DNA of 64,000 bases, taken from NCBI GenBank assembly GCA_947579605.1, contig OX388327.1, positions 9,039,122-9,103,121 of the forward strand, in the 5' to 3' direction. The translations under genes and the position numbers were made by a program. Each line of letters begins with the position of its first letter. Positions within the stretch are counted from its first letter, which is position 1. Below the pieces are notes generated by a model. The model was given only the letters and a program-made list of their open reading frames with translations, ran no database searches and was not told where the DNA came from. This document shows, one piece after another, positions 51,431 through 63,310 of the stretch. Origin of the DNA: Athripsodes cinereus (Eukaryota; Arthropoda; Insecta; Trichoptera; Leptoceridae).

Positions 51431-51570
51431 AATAAAACAAGTGTTTTATTCTACTATTGATTTATTCGACGAGAGAGACGTCTTTCGCCTTATTAGGACA
51501 TTGTCAATCTTGGCACTTGTTTTATTTATTTCGCTATGGAATTCTACTACCTTAACACTGACACAGTGAA
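51431..51570 (-). mobile_element. 140-bp retro-inserted element with hammerhead-like motif
   Basis: A perfect 15-bp target duplication (TACCACAGGATAATA at 51416-51430 and 51571-51585) points to target-primed insertion rather than a DNA transposase. The - strand holds TTGACAA (51507-51501), a GAAA box and the palindrome AGACGTCT (51476-51483). Shares sequence with the palindrome at 36241-36384. Confidence 0.8.
51476..51507 (-). ncRNA. Hammerhead-like motif with 8-nt palindromic stem III
   Basis: On the - strand: TTGACAA (51507-51501), extra T, a 3-bp stem II, GAAA, palindrome AGACGTCT, then C. Stem II is weak, so activity is doubtful. Confidence 0.3.
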
Positions 51571-52343
51571 TACCACAGGATAATATGATAAAAAGGACAA
51601 TGGACATAGAAGTAGGACCCAGAAGATAAGGCAGACCAATGACCACTTGGATGTCCACAATGGCAAGGGACCTGAGTTAAGCAGAGCTGCGTTCAGAGGA
51701 TAAAGGGGACTGGAGAACTTGAAGGATGAGGACTAGGAGAGCTGACCCCAAATAAGTGGAATAAAGGCGAGGGAGAAGATGAAGAATTATAAGCAAAAGT
51801 AATGTTTATATGCAAAAACTAATTGTATACATTTTACATCAAGATAATACATATTTTTATTGATGTATAATTTAACAAATTGAAATAATAATGTCGCGTT
51901 ACGAAAAAACATACAAAACAATGTATTCAATTATAGCATAAGAATCTGATGACATCTGTCATATTACAAATTGTAAAATATTTGTCATTAATAATATATT
52001 TACAATGTATTTAGCCTGAAACCTGTTTCTTGTCTAATTACGGTGTCTGTATAGGACTCCCCTAATGTAACGTTCACACAAACACATGTACGAACGGACT
52101 AAAACATTTATGTCTCAAATAAAAGCAGATATTTCTTTTAGTATAATATGTTAAGTACCTACTCTATCATTTCTCAGTAAGGTATTACTTGTGTATGCGT
52201 GTGTACATATAGTAAAATACTTGTGAATTCAAGTATTAAGTGTATTTTAGAGGACATATATATGTAATTTTATTTAAATTCGTTCTTTAGCGATTTGCAG
52301 AAAACTATAAGTACCTTCATTGTAAAGAAAACTATAAAGAATT

Positions 52344-52560
52344 CAATCCCCCTTCAACGCTCTTCCCGAGGGAACAAAACAGAAACTATCCTCCTCGACT
52401 CGGAGTGACTTTGCGCCAATCGAGTCATCTCTTGCCACGAAATTCCTAGCGCTCTGATGTCCTAGATACTATGTATTGTGAAAATGGGACGTCCAAGCCG
52501 AAAAGAAAATTTTCTAGACGAAAGAACAGTGCCCTTTTTGGACAACCAATATTGATTTTG
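52344..52560 (-). repeat. Dispersed repeat related to 13383-13650
   Basis: Shares blocks with the earlier copy (CGGAGTGACTTTGCGCCAAT, CCTAGCGCTCTGATGTC, CAGTGCCCTTTTTGGACAA). Probable LINE-derived 3' sequence. Confidence 0.5.
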
Positions 52561-53384
52561 ATTATCTTTGTCTTTCCAGTGTTGCAGATATTTGCTAAGT
52601 GTTGGAGCACAACTTCAGTTGCTAAATGCTCATACCACCTAACATCCAAAAAAATCTTAGAAAGATATTTGTTTTGGAACTAAGTATCTTTCGCTTTTGA
52701 GACTTGGCTTGATGCTAAGATTCACAGCCGTTTAGAAGGAGTGGGATAGAACAGCCATTAAATAGGCACCATTTTGTCCTTATACTGAATCAAGACGCCC
52801 TCCTTGTTCTGTTCATGTTACTGAAAACCACGCTGACAGCTCCAATGCAGATCAGTTTTTTGATCGGAGACTACCCTCCATATTATTTATTTATTTATTT
52901 ATTCATTAAATATACGGCTTACGCCTTTTTACAATCAACATGAACAAGTATATTTTACAGTCTTCAATAACAAAAAATAAAATATTATAATGTAGTAAAA
53001 AAATATGGATCATTTTATCCAATAAGTATGAAATTGTATAGTCGTGCATAAATATACCAGATGAAAAATCTCAGTGTCAGTTGTGTTATTACACGTGCAC
53101 TGTAAACTGTTACAAAGAATTCACTGCTGTTACGTTTATAATTAATGTGACTGCTAATTAATTAATCATTGCTACTTATTATAATTCACCTACCTATAAT
53201 TATTATTACTTCCTATTGCAATTGTCATATTGAATGGTCATCATCGTCAAGAGATGTAACGAAACTTCGGAAGTCGGAAAAACACTTAGATTCGTCTATC
53301 GTATTTATTTGTTCCACCACTGTAAACCTGAGAAATTTCGAGTCGAAGAAAACGATTGTTTTTCGCAAAGATATACCTACTAGA

Positions 53385-53565
53385 TAGGTAATTCAAAGAA
53401 AAAATCGGTCATGCAGCCGATCAAATTTTGCATCCAGTTTTAAACTGACGCTAACGTCAAGACAATTCATTGATAATGCTTGAAGGTCATCGATGTTGGA
53501 ACACAAAAATTCCGAAAAAATCTACCGCGCTGCAAGTCTAATATGTCTATGGTTTTTCGTTAATC
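53385..53565. repeat. Dispersed ~185-bp repeat, copy 1
   Basis: AAAAATCGGTCATGCAGCCG ... CTTGAAGGTCATCGATGTTG ... GCTGCAAGTCTAATATGTCT, matching 57285-57468. Part is also inside the MITE at 28763-29225. Confidence 0.75.
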
Positions 53566-53644
53566 TATGTAATTATGTAAGTATATTGTTTGGACACCAA
53601 CGCACGAAATAATTAAGAAGATTTATTTTTTTAACTTTTTTAAT

Positions 53645-53775
53645 TAATATACGAGATTGGACTGGAATGAGGGGTGTGGAGGAGTTATTCCAGACAGCGC
53701 AGGACCGAGATGCCTATGCCAGAGTGATCGCCAACGTCGGGGGGACCTGACAGGGCACCTACAGAAGAAGAAGAA
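53645..53775 (+). mobile_element. Non-LTR retrotransposon 3' tail
   Basis: MRGVEELFQTAQDRDAYARV then IANVGGT and stop at about 53750, followed by a GAA-repeat tail. Typical end of a LINE polyprotein. Confidence 0.65.
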
Positions 53776-53904
53776 TTATATTTTAACGAATTAATGGGTA
53801 GCTATGCACAATTTATACAAATGAGGCATTCAGAATAGCACTGGATCTAGTCCATTTTTCTTAAAAATGAGTTATTGTGGGATTTTGCGTTCTAATAACA
53901 TTGG

Positions 53905-54000
53905 TTTATAAAAGACTGGCTGAGAATAGGGAGGAATGGAGAAGAAAATCCAAACTCGTTGCAGACTAATCCAATGGATTGTAACTCATTATATATATTT
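53905..54000 (+). mobile_element. RTE-like LINE 3' end, third copy
   Basis: RLAENREEWRRKSKLVAD then stop and ACTCATTATATATA; the forward match to 4681-4770. Confidence 0.8.
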
Positions 54001-54595
54001 GGTGCTAAAACAAATGTAGCCCTAAATTTAAAAGTTGAGCTTATTTTCGGCTCTAGCTGGTTCTGACATTGTTTTCTAAGAATGCAGTGTGATCTCTTAA
54101 CTTTATCTCCAAATATCTCAGATCTAGTGTGGAGGTTTTCAAGGCAATGTCAAAGACCTTATTGTTCAGGAGGTGTTATGATTCTTGAATGGGCCCTTGC
54201 GGTGATTTTTGTACAAAACGGCGCATCTTCAAAAGAATTGTCTAGTTATTATTATTATCAAAAATCCACAGAGTGAACCATTATGGTTCTAAACGCCTCG
54301 CAGCCAAAAAGTGCTTACGTATTCGGTATTATTGGTACCTACTTGTTGTGACGTATTGGTAAATCCGATAATATTAAGTTGCAATATGAAAACAGCATAT
54401 AATTTATAAGTACCTAGGTACTTCGTTCTATTATAATATTATTATGATTCTTTATAAATTACAACATGAGTCAATGTTGTTATTGTTATGAATGAAGGCA
54501 TTGCTACCAATAAAAAAATATATATTTACGTAAGCAGAGATTATTTGCACATCTGAAAGAATAAGTGCGACCACACTGAGTGAACCAATTTTCGG

Positions 54596-54690
54596 TTTCT
54601 TTTTTTCTTTTCTCTGTCGATATAGGAAAGAAAGGAAAAAGAAAATAATCTTTTTTTCTGTTTTTTTTCTATATAGACAAAAAAGAAGAC
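54596..54690. repeat. Polypyrimidine/polypurine hairpin
   Basis: A CTTTT-rich run followed by GAAAGAAAGGAAAAAGAAAA and a second T-rich run; the first two can pair. Confidence 0.6.
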
Positions 54691-54699
54691 AAGAGGGAC

Positions 54700-55449
54700 A
54701 AGACATTCATTCGCACACTCCGTTCGGTAAGTTTAAAAAAGGGATGTAAGAAAGCACAGAGGCTTATTGGGGGCGTGCTAGGGCTCGTTAGGGGCGTATA
54801 ATGGCGTATTAAAACCCAGATTAACATTAGATATAAACATATGAAAAAATTAAACAATATTACGAGCAAACTGCAGGCTCGTAAATCTCCCCAGTATTTG
54901 ATATTTTTGTAGGTAGCTGTCTTTTGATGTATTGTGTATTTGTATTTGACAATCCTTTATTAGCGTCTTTTCAAGATCAAAAATAAACAAAATAATGTTC
55001 GCAACAACGAGCATCGCATGGAGGCGTTTGCCATAATATTATGAGATCATTTAATATTTTGGTTAGACTAGGATATTTTCACCAGGGTTTAACATCAGCT
55101 GTCAATTTAATTTAACAGTGATTATGTATTCTTGCAATCTTCCTAAATGACTTATTTCTTATGTCACATAGAGACTTACATGTGTATTCATTAGATGCAA
55201 TGCAATTTGTCTGTAGACGAAGAAGAAACCAGGAGTTTTATAGTTAGGTGTAGTGCTTTCGCTACAATCAATTTTCCACACCCCAATCGAGGAAAAATCG
55301 ATTAATTACGAGTACAATGTCAAGATGAAAATAACAATACTGCTTATGAATTTAACGAATAAAAACATAATTAATATATCAACAAATTAATATTATTATA
55401 CGTAGAATAATATATGCTTTTCAGATCTTAATTATTTAATCATCTAAAC
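54700..55449. other. AT-rich spacer
   Basis: No gene or recognised repeat. Confidence 0.4.
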
Positions 55450-55772
55450 CAGTGGTGTCCAATTCCCGGTCCGCGGAAGGAACATGATGGTCATTGCTAA
55501 TATTTAAAACTTGGAAAAGCAAGTTTGTGAAATAATCCTTAACGATCCGAGGATATAATGAAATATGTCAATTTCCTATACCTTTTCGAAAATCTGGTAA
55601 CGGTGGCTTAGAAACTTTGAGGTTAAGGAAACTTGTCAAATTCTAGGAATGCGAGACCTAAAAAACACTTTAATTTTTTCATTGTAAACAATCGACGTCT
55701 CCCTTTCAGCGGGCCGCGGTTAAAGTATCAATCGATGACCGATCCGCGGCGATAAAAAGATTAGGAACCATC
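55450..55772. mobile_element. Degenerate hAT-type MITE
   Basis: Left end CAGTGGTGTCCAATTCCCGG with CCGCGG subterminal boxes at both ends (55480, 55715, 55743); right end AGATTAGGAACCATCAG. The core resembles the MITE family of 138-509 (CCTATACC..TTTTCGAAAAT). Confidence 0.6.
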
Positions 55773-56204
55773 AGCCAGAATACCTACATAACATTGGGGG
55801 ACCTTCCTTACATGCAAAAAAGCACAGCATGACCACAATGACGACATTTTACTACTGCAAAATAACCAAATCCCAATTTAAAATTCCATTACAAAAACGA
55901 TAAGATCGCGGAAAATCTGAAATTCCTATACCAACGTGGAAGGGAATTTGAAAAGTTTATTATTTTTTTATATTTCTCTACCAGAAATTCAAATAATTAT
56001 ATTTCTCTTTACGAAAGCATGCCCACTATAAAAAATCTATTACCGCCACTGCAGTACATTGTTACATACATTTCCTTACTGACACATGATTACTTTTCTG
56101 TTTATCTCACATTGCGAACATGCATTGTCATTGTCATCTCAATTATAATATTGATGCAGGTATGTATATACAATAGCCTCCTTAAATCAGGAAGTTACTC
56201 CCAC

Positions 56205-56448
56205 AACCCGTGGACGCCCCGACGAGGATTCCACTTTTTTCCGTAAGTTTTCGAGTGCTCTTCAAAAGGAAATAAGCTATGTATTTGTAAAACATCAGAA
56301 ATAAGATATTTAACATCTTCAATGAGGAATATTGCCACCCATTCTGAATATCAATTTTTTGTAGGGACAGAGAGGACCACCTGCGTATTTATTTCATGCT
56401 GTTTGTTGGCCACCCCACTTGAGGGATATGTCGTGATAGTATAAATAA
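56205..56448 (+). repeat. SINE-like family A, near full length
   Basis: GATTCCACTTTTTTCCGTAA, TTGCCACCCATTCTGAATAT and CCACCCCACTTGAGGGATAT, then GTCGTGATAGTATAAATA. Confidence 0.8.
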
Positions 56449-56564
56449 ACAAATGAACTCTTTTTGTTCTTAGTTATACGAGTTACATACGACATGTGAT
56501 GTTTTTGTCAAATTCATTTATTTAATATTTTTGGGCAAAATAACAATAATAGGATAATAAATCT

Positions 56565-56697
56565 ACTACTATACCATCACGGCATATCCCACATGTGGGG
56601 TAGCCAGAAGATCAGCTGCATATAAGAAATATGCAAACTGTCCTCTCCGTGCCAACATAAAATTAAGACATTCAGGAAGGGTGGCAAACCTCATCCT
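56565..56697 (-). repeat. SINE-like family A copy
   Basis: Reverse: CTACTACTATACCATCACGG ... GACATTCAGGAAGGGTGGCA. Confidence 0.8.
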
Positions 56698-56999
56698 AAT
56701 AGGATAATATACTTTCTTCTGTTATGTGCCACCCATTCTGAGTGTATATTTTTATAGAGTGAAAACTTGATTAGGACGACCGCTATGGTCGGATTATATG
56801 CATTCCATTTCTGTATGAACGAATACGACTATTGAAATTGCATTATTAAAATAATAAGCTGTCAATGTGCCTACTTCTTAGAGTGAAGTTGTTATTATTA
56901 TAACACTATCACAGATGTTATACGCTTATATAGGTATGTAGATATATTAATTTTGGTAATCATACTAATCCGACAGCATCCAATTATATTTAAGATATA

Positions 57000-57145
57000 C
57001 CGGGTTAGTTGGAAGACATCGCATTTTAGCGATAAACTCGCCCTCTGTACATTGAATTTATAATTGTTATTTTTATGCCACTATTTCATTATGTAATATT
57101 GTAACCAATGTACAGTGAAGAATAAAATAAATAAATAAATAAAAT
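57000..57145 (+). repeat. SINE-like family B, best copy
   Basis: GGGTTAGTTGGAAGACATCG, GCGATAAACTCGCCCTCTGT, ACCAATGTACAGTGAAGAAT, then an AAAT-repeat tail. Confidence 0.75.
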
Positions 57146-57284
57146 AAAGATATCTATGTAACCCATAATCTTTTGGCTGTTTACATTTTGTTGTAAAATT
57201 GTATATAAATATCTAGGTATATATGTATATCGTTTTATTTTTGTTACTGTATTTTATTATATTAATAATCAAAGATATATTAGA

Positions 57285-57468
57285 TCGGTAATTCGAAGAG
57301 AAAATCGGTCATGCAACCGATCAAATTTTGCAGCCAGTTTTTAACTGACGTCGGTTGAGAACGTTTGTAAGACAACATATTGCCAACGCTTGAAGGTCAT
57401 CGATGTTGGAACACCAAAATTCCGAAAAAATGTACCACGCTGCAAGTCTAGTATATCTATGCTAGTAA
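57285..57468. repeat. Dispersed ~185-bp repeat, copy 2
   Basis: Matches 53385-53565 over its whole length with scattered differences and a short indel. Confidence 0.75.
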
Positions 57469-57565
57469 TGGATGGATCAAGTGACAATCGTTTGCAAGCA
57501 ATTCACACTCGGAGTGTGGTTAAATAATAAAAAGAGTTATAAGTATTTGACATTGCGTCTCAATT

Positions 57566-57660
57566 AGGGGATTCGATCTCGACCCTTTTTTCTAATCCCG
57601 GGATTTCGAGATTATCTATAGTTGATCCCGGGATCCCGGGACTAGTCCCGGGATTGTATT
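57566..57660. mobile_element. One end of a second hAT-like family
   Basis: TAGGGGATTCGATCTCGACC resembles the TIR at 40514 and is followed by CCCGGGAT repeats. The other end was not found. Confidence 0.5.
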
Positions 57661-58540
57661 GGTAATGTAAAGTGGTAACAAAAAGTCAGTAGGCCATGTC
57701 AAAATCACTTTTTTTTACTTATCTGGCAATGAATTTAAGTTTTGAATCTGTAAAAAGTCGGTTAAACAAAATTACACTTCAAACTTATTCTACACTGAGA
57801 AAAGGTACATCTCCAAATTCAATTGATATTTCACAATAAATTGTTTTGCTCGCCTTACCATTGATATAATATGACATAAAGATCAAATTCAACATAACGT
57901 AACATCAAACCAATTCGCTTTTACCATAAACTATACTTCGTTCGGCGCTTACCAATCTTTTAGTTACCCAAACATCCGTGTATGGCGCTAGTTGGTTTAA
58001 AATCATTGTCAGGTAAGTACATTATAGCTTGTGAAATTGCCACACGCATAAAAATACATTATGATTGACGAAACGTATTTCAATAGTACAATACTGTTTT
58101 ATTTATTTGTAGTATTTTCGTTATTATACAAATAACTAAATACTTATTTATTATTATTCAATATAATGAATACACTAGAATGGTTGTAAAATGTGTTATA
58201 TTTTGATAAAAAAAACAATACTTTGGTCATTATTAATTATTCTAATGGCAACACTAGTATTCGATGACATTCGTCGATTTTCCGTTGTGTTTTGTTATTT
58301 GTTAATTTCTGTCCGTTTTCGTATTTCGGTGTTTTTTTTTAGTGGATTGAGGATAATTGTTAAAATATGACCGTGCATTTACTCACATTTAAAACAAGAT
58401 CCCTCATAATATTGCATGATGGGATGAAAAAATAACCTGTCATCGAAATGCAAGGTAAACCTTTGTAATTTCTTCTTATTTACTATTATTTTTATATGAT
58501 TTAAAGCATTAATATTTTGATATATGTTTTTACTTTATAG

Positions 58541-59340
58541 ATGAAACGCAATGAGGAAAATAACGTGGAATTACAGAATGAAAGTGTACCATCAAATAAC
58601 CATTTGGTGAGTAACATTGTTCTAACCTTGAGTGCTTGTGGATGGACTAATTAGGTTATTTAATTTAATGAATATTTTTTGCTTTACAGATTACAGAATT
58701 TAATGTTAAAAACCATGTGATGAAATGAAAGTGAAACTTCAACCATCAATTTGGTATGTAATATTGGACTAACATTGATTTTGTTTGTGAACGAACTAAC
58801 TTTATTAGTTATCATTTGGTTTAATAAATCATTTTTGTACTTTTAGACTGTGGAGGAAACAAATGAGGTTGTGATTGAGTATATACATTGAAGGAGACTC
58901 ACCGTCCACCTGGATAGTTCAGAAATCTGGGGACTTACATTTATCCGACTAAATTTCTACACTAGCAAATTTGTCCACACAAGTGGTGCCATAATATATG
59001 TTAAGATCAAAAGCATTTACAGCTCAACAAATAATGAATCTTTATAAAGTCCAGTCCATGATGAGTTGGTATGAGATGTTTAATTTGCAATAATTGTTTT
59101 ATCAACAAGCCAAATTTGAGTTTTTATTGACGATTAACTAAAATTTGTACTTTACAGAATGTTGCAGAACATCAACAAATTGGTGAAAATGTTGCTTTGG
59201 ATTTGGTGTCACCTACATCAACATCAAAAGTTTGTATACTTCAAATCCTGTTATTTTAATTTCAATTCTTTTGTTTACAAAAATAACTTTTAGTTATATA
59301 TATTATTTTTAATTTTACAGAAAAAAGGTCAAATGTAATT
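58541..59340 (+). other. Tandem exon-like units of unknown origin
   Basis: Short coding-like pieces (GAATGAAAGTGTACCATC..., GAATGAAAGTGAAACTTC...) each run into a GT donor (GGTGAGTAAC, GGTATGTAAT) and are preceded by TTTACAG or TTTTAG acceptors (58686-58690, 58842-58847, 59153-59158, 59315-59320). The second unit has an in-frame stop. The pattern suggests duplicated exon-intron modules, now decayed. Product unknown. Confidence 0.4.
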
Positions 59341-59583
59341 ATCAAAAGGCTAGTAGAAAACAAATTAGTAGAATTGGGGCATTCATACTCAAACAGAAAG
59401 GGTCAATTGTCAGCATGAAAAATTTTTGTTCCCATAGAAAAAAGTTGCAGAGAAGAATGCCAAAATAAAATAACTCCCGTAGAGCAACAACGTGGTATGA
59501 TTAGAATTTTTATTTTTTTTATTTATTTTCATATAATGAAAACAAAATTGTTTTTGGTTTTACTACGATTTATTTGTTTAATA

Positions 59584-59621
59584 AGTTACCAGGTTTCGAC
59601 CTATGAGGTCATTGTCAAACT
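59584..59621 (-). ncRNA. Hammerhead-like motif in the left Penelope-like arm (UUGACAA type)
   Basis: On the - strand: AGT, core TTGACAA (59618-59612), extra T, stem II GACCT/AGGTC, GAAA, stem III ACC-T-GGT, A at the cleavage site, then ACT closing stem I. The usual C3-G8 pair is replaced by U3-A8. Confidence 0.45.
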
Positions 59622-60524
59622 AAATTTACTATAGGCCGTGTTGTTACTTAAATACTATGTCTTAGTAGGTAGGTATAACAATATATTCTTAGAGCTAAGG
59701 TTTTATATAATGCAAAAATTATTGAGGGGAATTCAGAAAGAACAGTTGTTTGTGTTGTATATGATTTAAATTATATTGATTCCATATAATGTGACATTTT
59801 ATTGGTAAAGATTAAGGAAGACAGTTGGTTAGTATTGTGTAAATAAATGAAATAGTATTTTGACTTCAACTAATAGATGTACCTAACAGATGTACCTAAT
59901 ATTATTAACAACAGAGGAATATTGACAAAAAGCATCCATTTAGGAATAATAACATGTACAACATCTAGATTTACAACTAGTCAATAAAGGTTTGTATTAT
60001 CTATTGAATAATTCCAGAACAAAATTACACTTTGTTATCCTGGGCCAGGTAATAGTATAAATTAATTACATGTTGTCATACACCAGATAATGATGTAACA
60101 ATGCAAAGTATAACATAATACAATATTATTTTATTAAAATATAATTTTTTTGGTTTATAAAGAACTTTATGTGGTATTGCTAGATGTCTTAATGTATTCT
60201 AGTTTATGGAGTTGATCTTTTACACTGTGTTCTTAATGGGTATATCTATAGGTTTTGTAAGTATAGATTCTATACAATGCAATATCCGTCTTGGGATAAT
60301 GTGGGATAAAACAAAATTAACTAAAGGGTCATTTAACATTAGCAAATAATATATGATTACAATGAGGTGTTGATTTGAATAAATTGTGATTTTAAGTTTT
60401 TTGTAAATGATATAAATATAGCCTTCTGAACAAATATATCTATAAAATTATTATATATTAGTTTATTATAATGTTGTATATAGAAGACGTACAGTACTTA
60501 CTTACTTTCCGTGTCCATAATCAT

Positions 60525-60720
60525 CTATACTCTGTCCCTCCAGTAGTTCGCAGCCAAAATGGCATTGTCATTAGCTCGCCATAGATCTTCCTCAGAGCAC
60601 CCCCCTCCCATAAGCGGGCAATTCAGCAGGTGTGTCATGTTCTGGGTTTCCCCACAGTCGCACTTCACATCCTGGCCGGCCTCCAGCATTCCCCATCTGT
60701 CCAGGTTCACCCTGACGTAC
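60525..60720 (-). mobile_element. Non-LTR retrotransposon C-terminal fragment
   Basis: NLDRWGMLEAGQDVKCDCGE, TQNMTHLLNCPLMGGGCSEE and LWRANDNAILAANYW, a CxC...H...C LINE tail, inserted inside the Penelope-like remnant. Confidence 0.75.
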
Positions 60721-61072
60721 AGTTACATAAGTTGTAAGGATATCTAAAGAAGTATTACATATCTATAAGACGTATACATATCTATAATATTATATGTGAA
60801 AAAATATATCTTTAAAAGTATTACATGTTAGTTTATTGTAATGTTGCATATAGATAACGTATGATTATATAAGCAGTGTGTTATTTAGTTGTTGATTGTC
60901 TTTTTCAAGTAATACCCATGATTTGATTTAGTCTAATTGTGAACTTGGGTATCAAGATTATAAGGTTTATTTTATTAAATGTCCAACGTTTTATGTTACT
61001 TACTAAATGGTTTAAAAATTTCTAGTATGGGTGAATTAATTATATTTGTTTGTTCATTTATTAGTGTGCAAT

Positions 61073-61390
61073 CTAATTTGTTGGCTTTTGTGATTTCAAG
61101 TTGTTCTTATACGTTAAGACGCATACCTTTCTTCTGCGAGTGTAATTTTTTTGGAAGGGTGGTATCTCGGATTGAGTGGTTATTAGTAAGAAGGTGTTTG
61201 GCGCATTGAGAACTTTCTGGTTTGTTATTAAGCCATGCTTTCTTATGTTCCAGGAACCTACATTCAATATTACATCCGCTTTGCCCTATATAGATGTTAT
61301 CACAATCATCACAATTCAGACTGTATATACCGTTGTCTTTTAGTGGTGGTTGTGGGTCTTTAGAATTTCTTAACTGGAAGCCTATGTTAT
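61073..61390 (-). pseudogene. GIY-YIG endonuclease domain of a Penelope-like element
   Basis: On the - strand: LKDNGIYSLNCDDCDNIYIG, then QSGCNIECRFLEHKKAWLNN and CAKHLLTNNHSI. GIY (61331-61323) and YIG (61292-61284) are both present, with the CxxC between them and the Arg...Glu-His helix typical of the class. A frame change occurs after HSI, and the upstream reverse transcriptase is gone. Confidence 0.88.
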
Positions 61391-61904
61391 TTGTTTTGTT
61401 TTTTTTTTCACTTGTGGCATAACATCTGTATATTAAATGTGGTTTTCTTGTTTATTGTATTGGCTATTTTTGAGGATAAATGTCCATAATATGTGATACA
61501 TCTAAATTCGTTATTATTGAGGTTGACTGTTGGGTATATTTGTGATAAGGTGAGTTTATGTTGTACATGTTATTATTCCTAAATGGATGCTTTTTGTCAA
61601 TATTCCTCTGTTGTTAATGATATTAGGTACATCTGTTACATCTATTAGTTGAAGTCAAAACACCCAATACTATTTCATTTAATTACACAATACTAACCAA
61701 CTGTCTTCCTAAATCTTTACCAATAAAATGTCACATTATATAGAATCCATATAATCAAAACCATATACAACACAACCAACTGTTCTTTCTGAATTTCCCT
61801 CAATAATTTTTGCATTATATAAAACCTTAGCTCTAAAGAATATATTGTTATACCTACCTAATAAGACATAGTATTTAAGTAACAACACGGCCTATAGTAA
61901 ATTT

Positions 61905-61942
61905 AGTTTGACAATGACCTCATAGGTCGAAACCTGGAAACT
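61905..61942 (+). ncRNA. Hammerhead-like motif in the right Penelope-like arm
   Basis: Same as the left-arm motif (TTGACAA at 61908-61914, stem II 61916-61928, GAAA 61929-61932), but A at 61938 replaces the T that would pair with A15.1. Confidence 0.4.
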
Positions 61943-61995
61943 TATTAAACAAATAAATCGTAGTAAAACCAAGAACAATTTTGTTTTCATTATAT

Positions 61996-63035
61996 CAATA
62001 TAATGGAGTTTTACAAAATCAACGTCGACTCAATCAATTTATTTATTTTGTTAATACACTTATTACAGATTATATAGTATAACTTGAATATTGTATGGTT
62101 TGCAAGCCAGTGAAGTTTGTTAAATTATTTTACACCATATTATCAACACTATGTTCCAGCTATGTTCCAACAACAAAAAGAAATAAAAACAAAATGCACT
62201 CGATTGCACCGACCGAGGCAATAACAATGAAGACAAAAAGAAAAACATTCAGTCGTGAAATGAATACGCTATTACAAAAAAAAACACAAGCAATGACTGA
62301 TGCTCGGGGGGGGGGATCAATCCTCTCTGAATAAAAACTGGGGGAGGGGAGCCTCACCACATTCAAGACAATCATCAACCAGAACCCTGAAGAGATCTAG
62401 AAATAGCATCTTTGAATTTTGGCAATGATGAAAAGTAAAATTCAACATCCCTGAAGAAAGAGTTGGAAGAATCCTATAATACTCGTACAATATATTTATT
62501 ATGTCTTTATAAATTGTCCTTATTTTTATATTTTTTAATTGAATTTTTTAATAAATTATTATATTACATAAGAACTTAATAGAAAAAAATCATTTTAATT
62601 TCCTTGCTACTTTTTTTACTTATATATTGATCACAATGTTTATTTGTAAAATGTGAATAATTATTCTAATAATATTATTATTTATGCTAGATTTTTTCAA
62701 ATAATAATTATAGAGTTATTAGAAAAATAGATCACATTTTACAACTAAACGCGATTAATATTATTGGACTTTTGACAGCTACGAGTAAGGTCATGTATAG
62801 GTACCTATATACGTAAGTATGACAAGTAATTCGATTGATTCTTACCAACGATTCGTTCTGCGGCAAACTTCAAGTTGATGACGTCACTGTGAAGAAGTTG
62901 TTGGTAAGCGTACCAATGAATTAGTTGCGAAGTCAATAGATCTGTACTAGTGAATCGTTAGTACGAACTCTGGTCCTAATTTGATAGTACGTACCAATGA
63001 TTCGTTGTGAAATTTCGTTAGTATTTTTCTCAGTG
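61996..63035. other. AT-rich spacer, no gene recognised
   Basis: A 79-codon frame at 62095-62334 is lysine/threonine-rich and ends in a G tract (62309-62317). No family recognised. Confidence 0.4.
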
Positions 63036-63142
63036 TAAAATAAACAAACAAGGCACTTCTGTTTATGATTTATAAAAGTAACAATTTAACTTTTTATTTT
63101 CTTAAATTGAATTCTTGTATTTGTATTTATTTCATAGTTTTA

Positions 63143-63310
63143 ACCAGAGATGTGACGTATTTGAAATTAAAGTACTTAAAACACAAGTCCAAAATACAAA
63201 GTACGTATTTTCATTTTGTATTTCAAATACCTTTTCGTAAAAAGTATTTTGTATTTTATTTGAAATACTTTTTTTGAGTATCTTGTATTTCACACAAAAT
63301 ACTCTAACAA
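63143..63310. mobile_element. One end of a third hAT-like family
   Basis: CAGAGATGTGACGTATTTGA matches the head shared by 138-509 and 28763-29225, followed by repeated GTATTT / AAATAC boxes. The right end is not clear. Confidence 0.5.

Larger units (their letters stand above)
51370..51800 (+). mobile_element. Non-LTR retrotransposon 3' end, split by a 140-bp insertion
   Basis: ENRLRGHILRLPQDN before the insertion runs into MIKRTMDIEVGPRR, then GRPMTTWMSTMARDLS and a broken tail after it. Reading continues exactly when the insertion and one duplication copy are removed. Confidence 0.82.
59531..61995 (-). mobile_element. Penelope-like element remnant with inverted terminal arms
   Basis: Left arm 59531-59964 and right arm 61558-61995 are inverted copies (~435 bp, high identity). 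Between them the - strand encodes a GIY-YIG endonuclease piece. No reverse transcriptase remains. Inverted or direct pseudo-LTR-like repeats and a GIY-YIG domain are hallmarks of the Penelope class. Each arm holds a hammerhead-like motif. A separate LINE scrap (60525-60720) lies inside. Confidence 0.8.
57793..63035. mobile_element. Possible TIR-bounded element, CACTGAGAAAA ends
   Basis: CACTGAGAAAA at the left and TTTTCTCAGTG at the right, each flanked by TA. Only 11 bp match, 5.2 kb apart, and the interior contains other insertions. Weak. Confidence 0.3.

Noticed and set aside
62095..62334. 79-codon open frame
   Set aside because: Low-complexity Lys/Thr composition, no family match, ends in a G tract.
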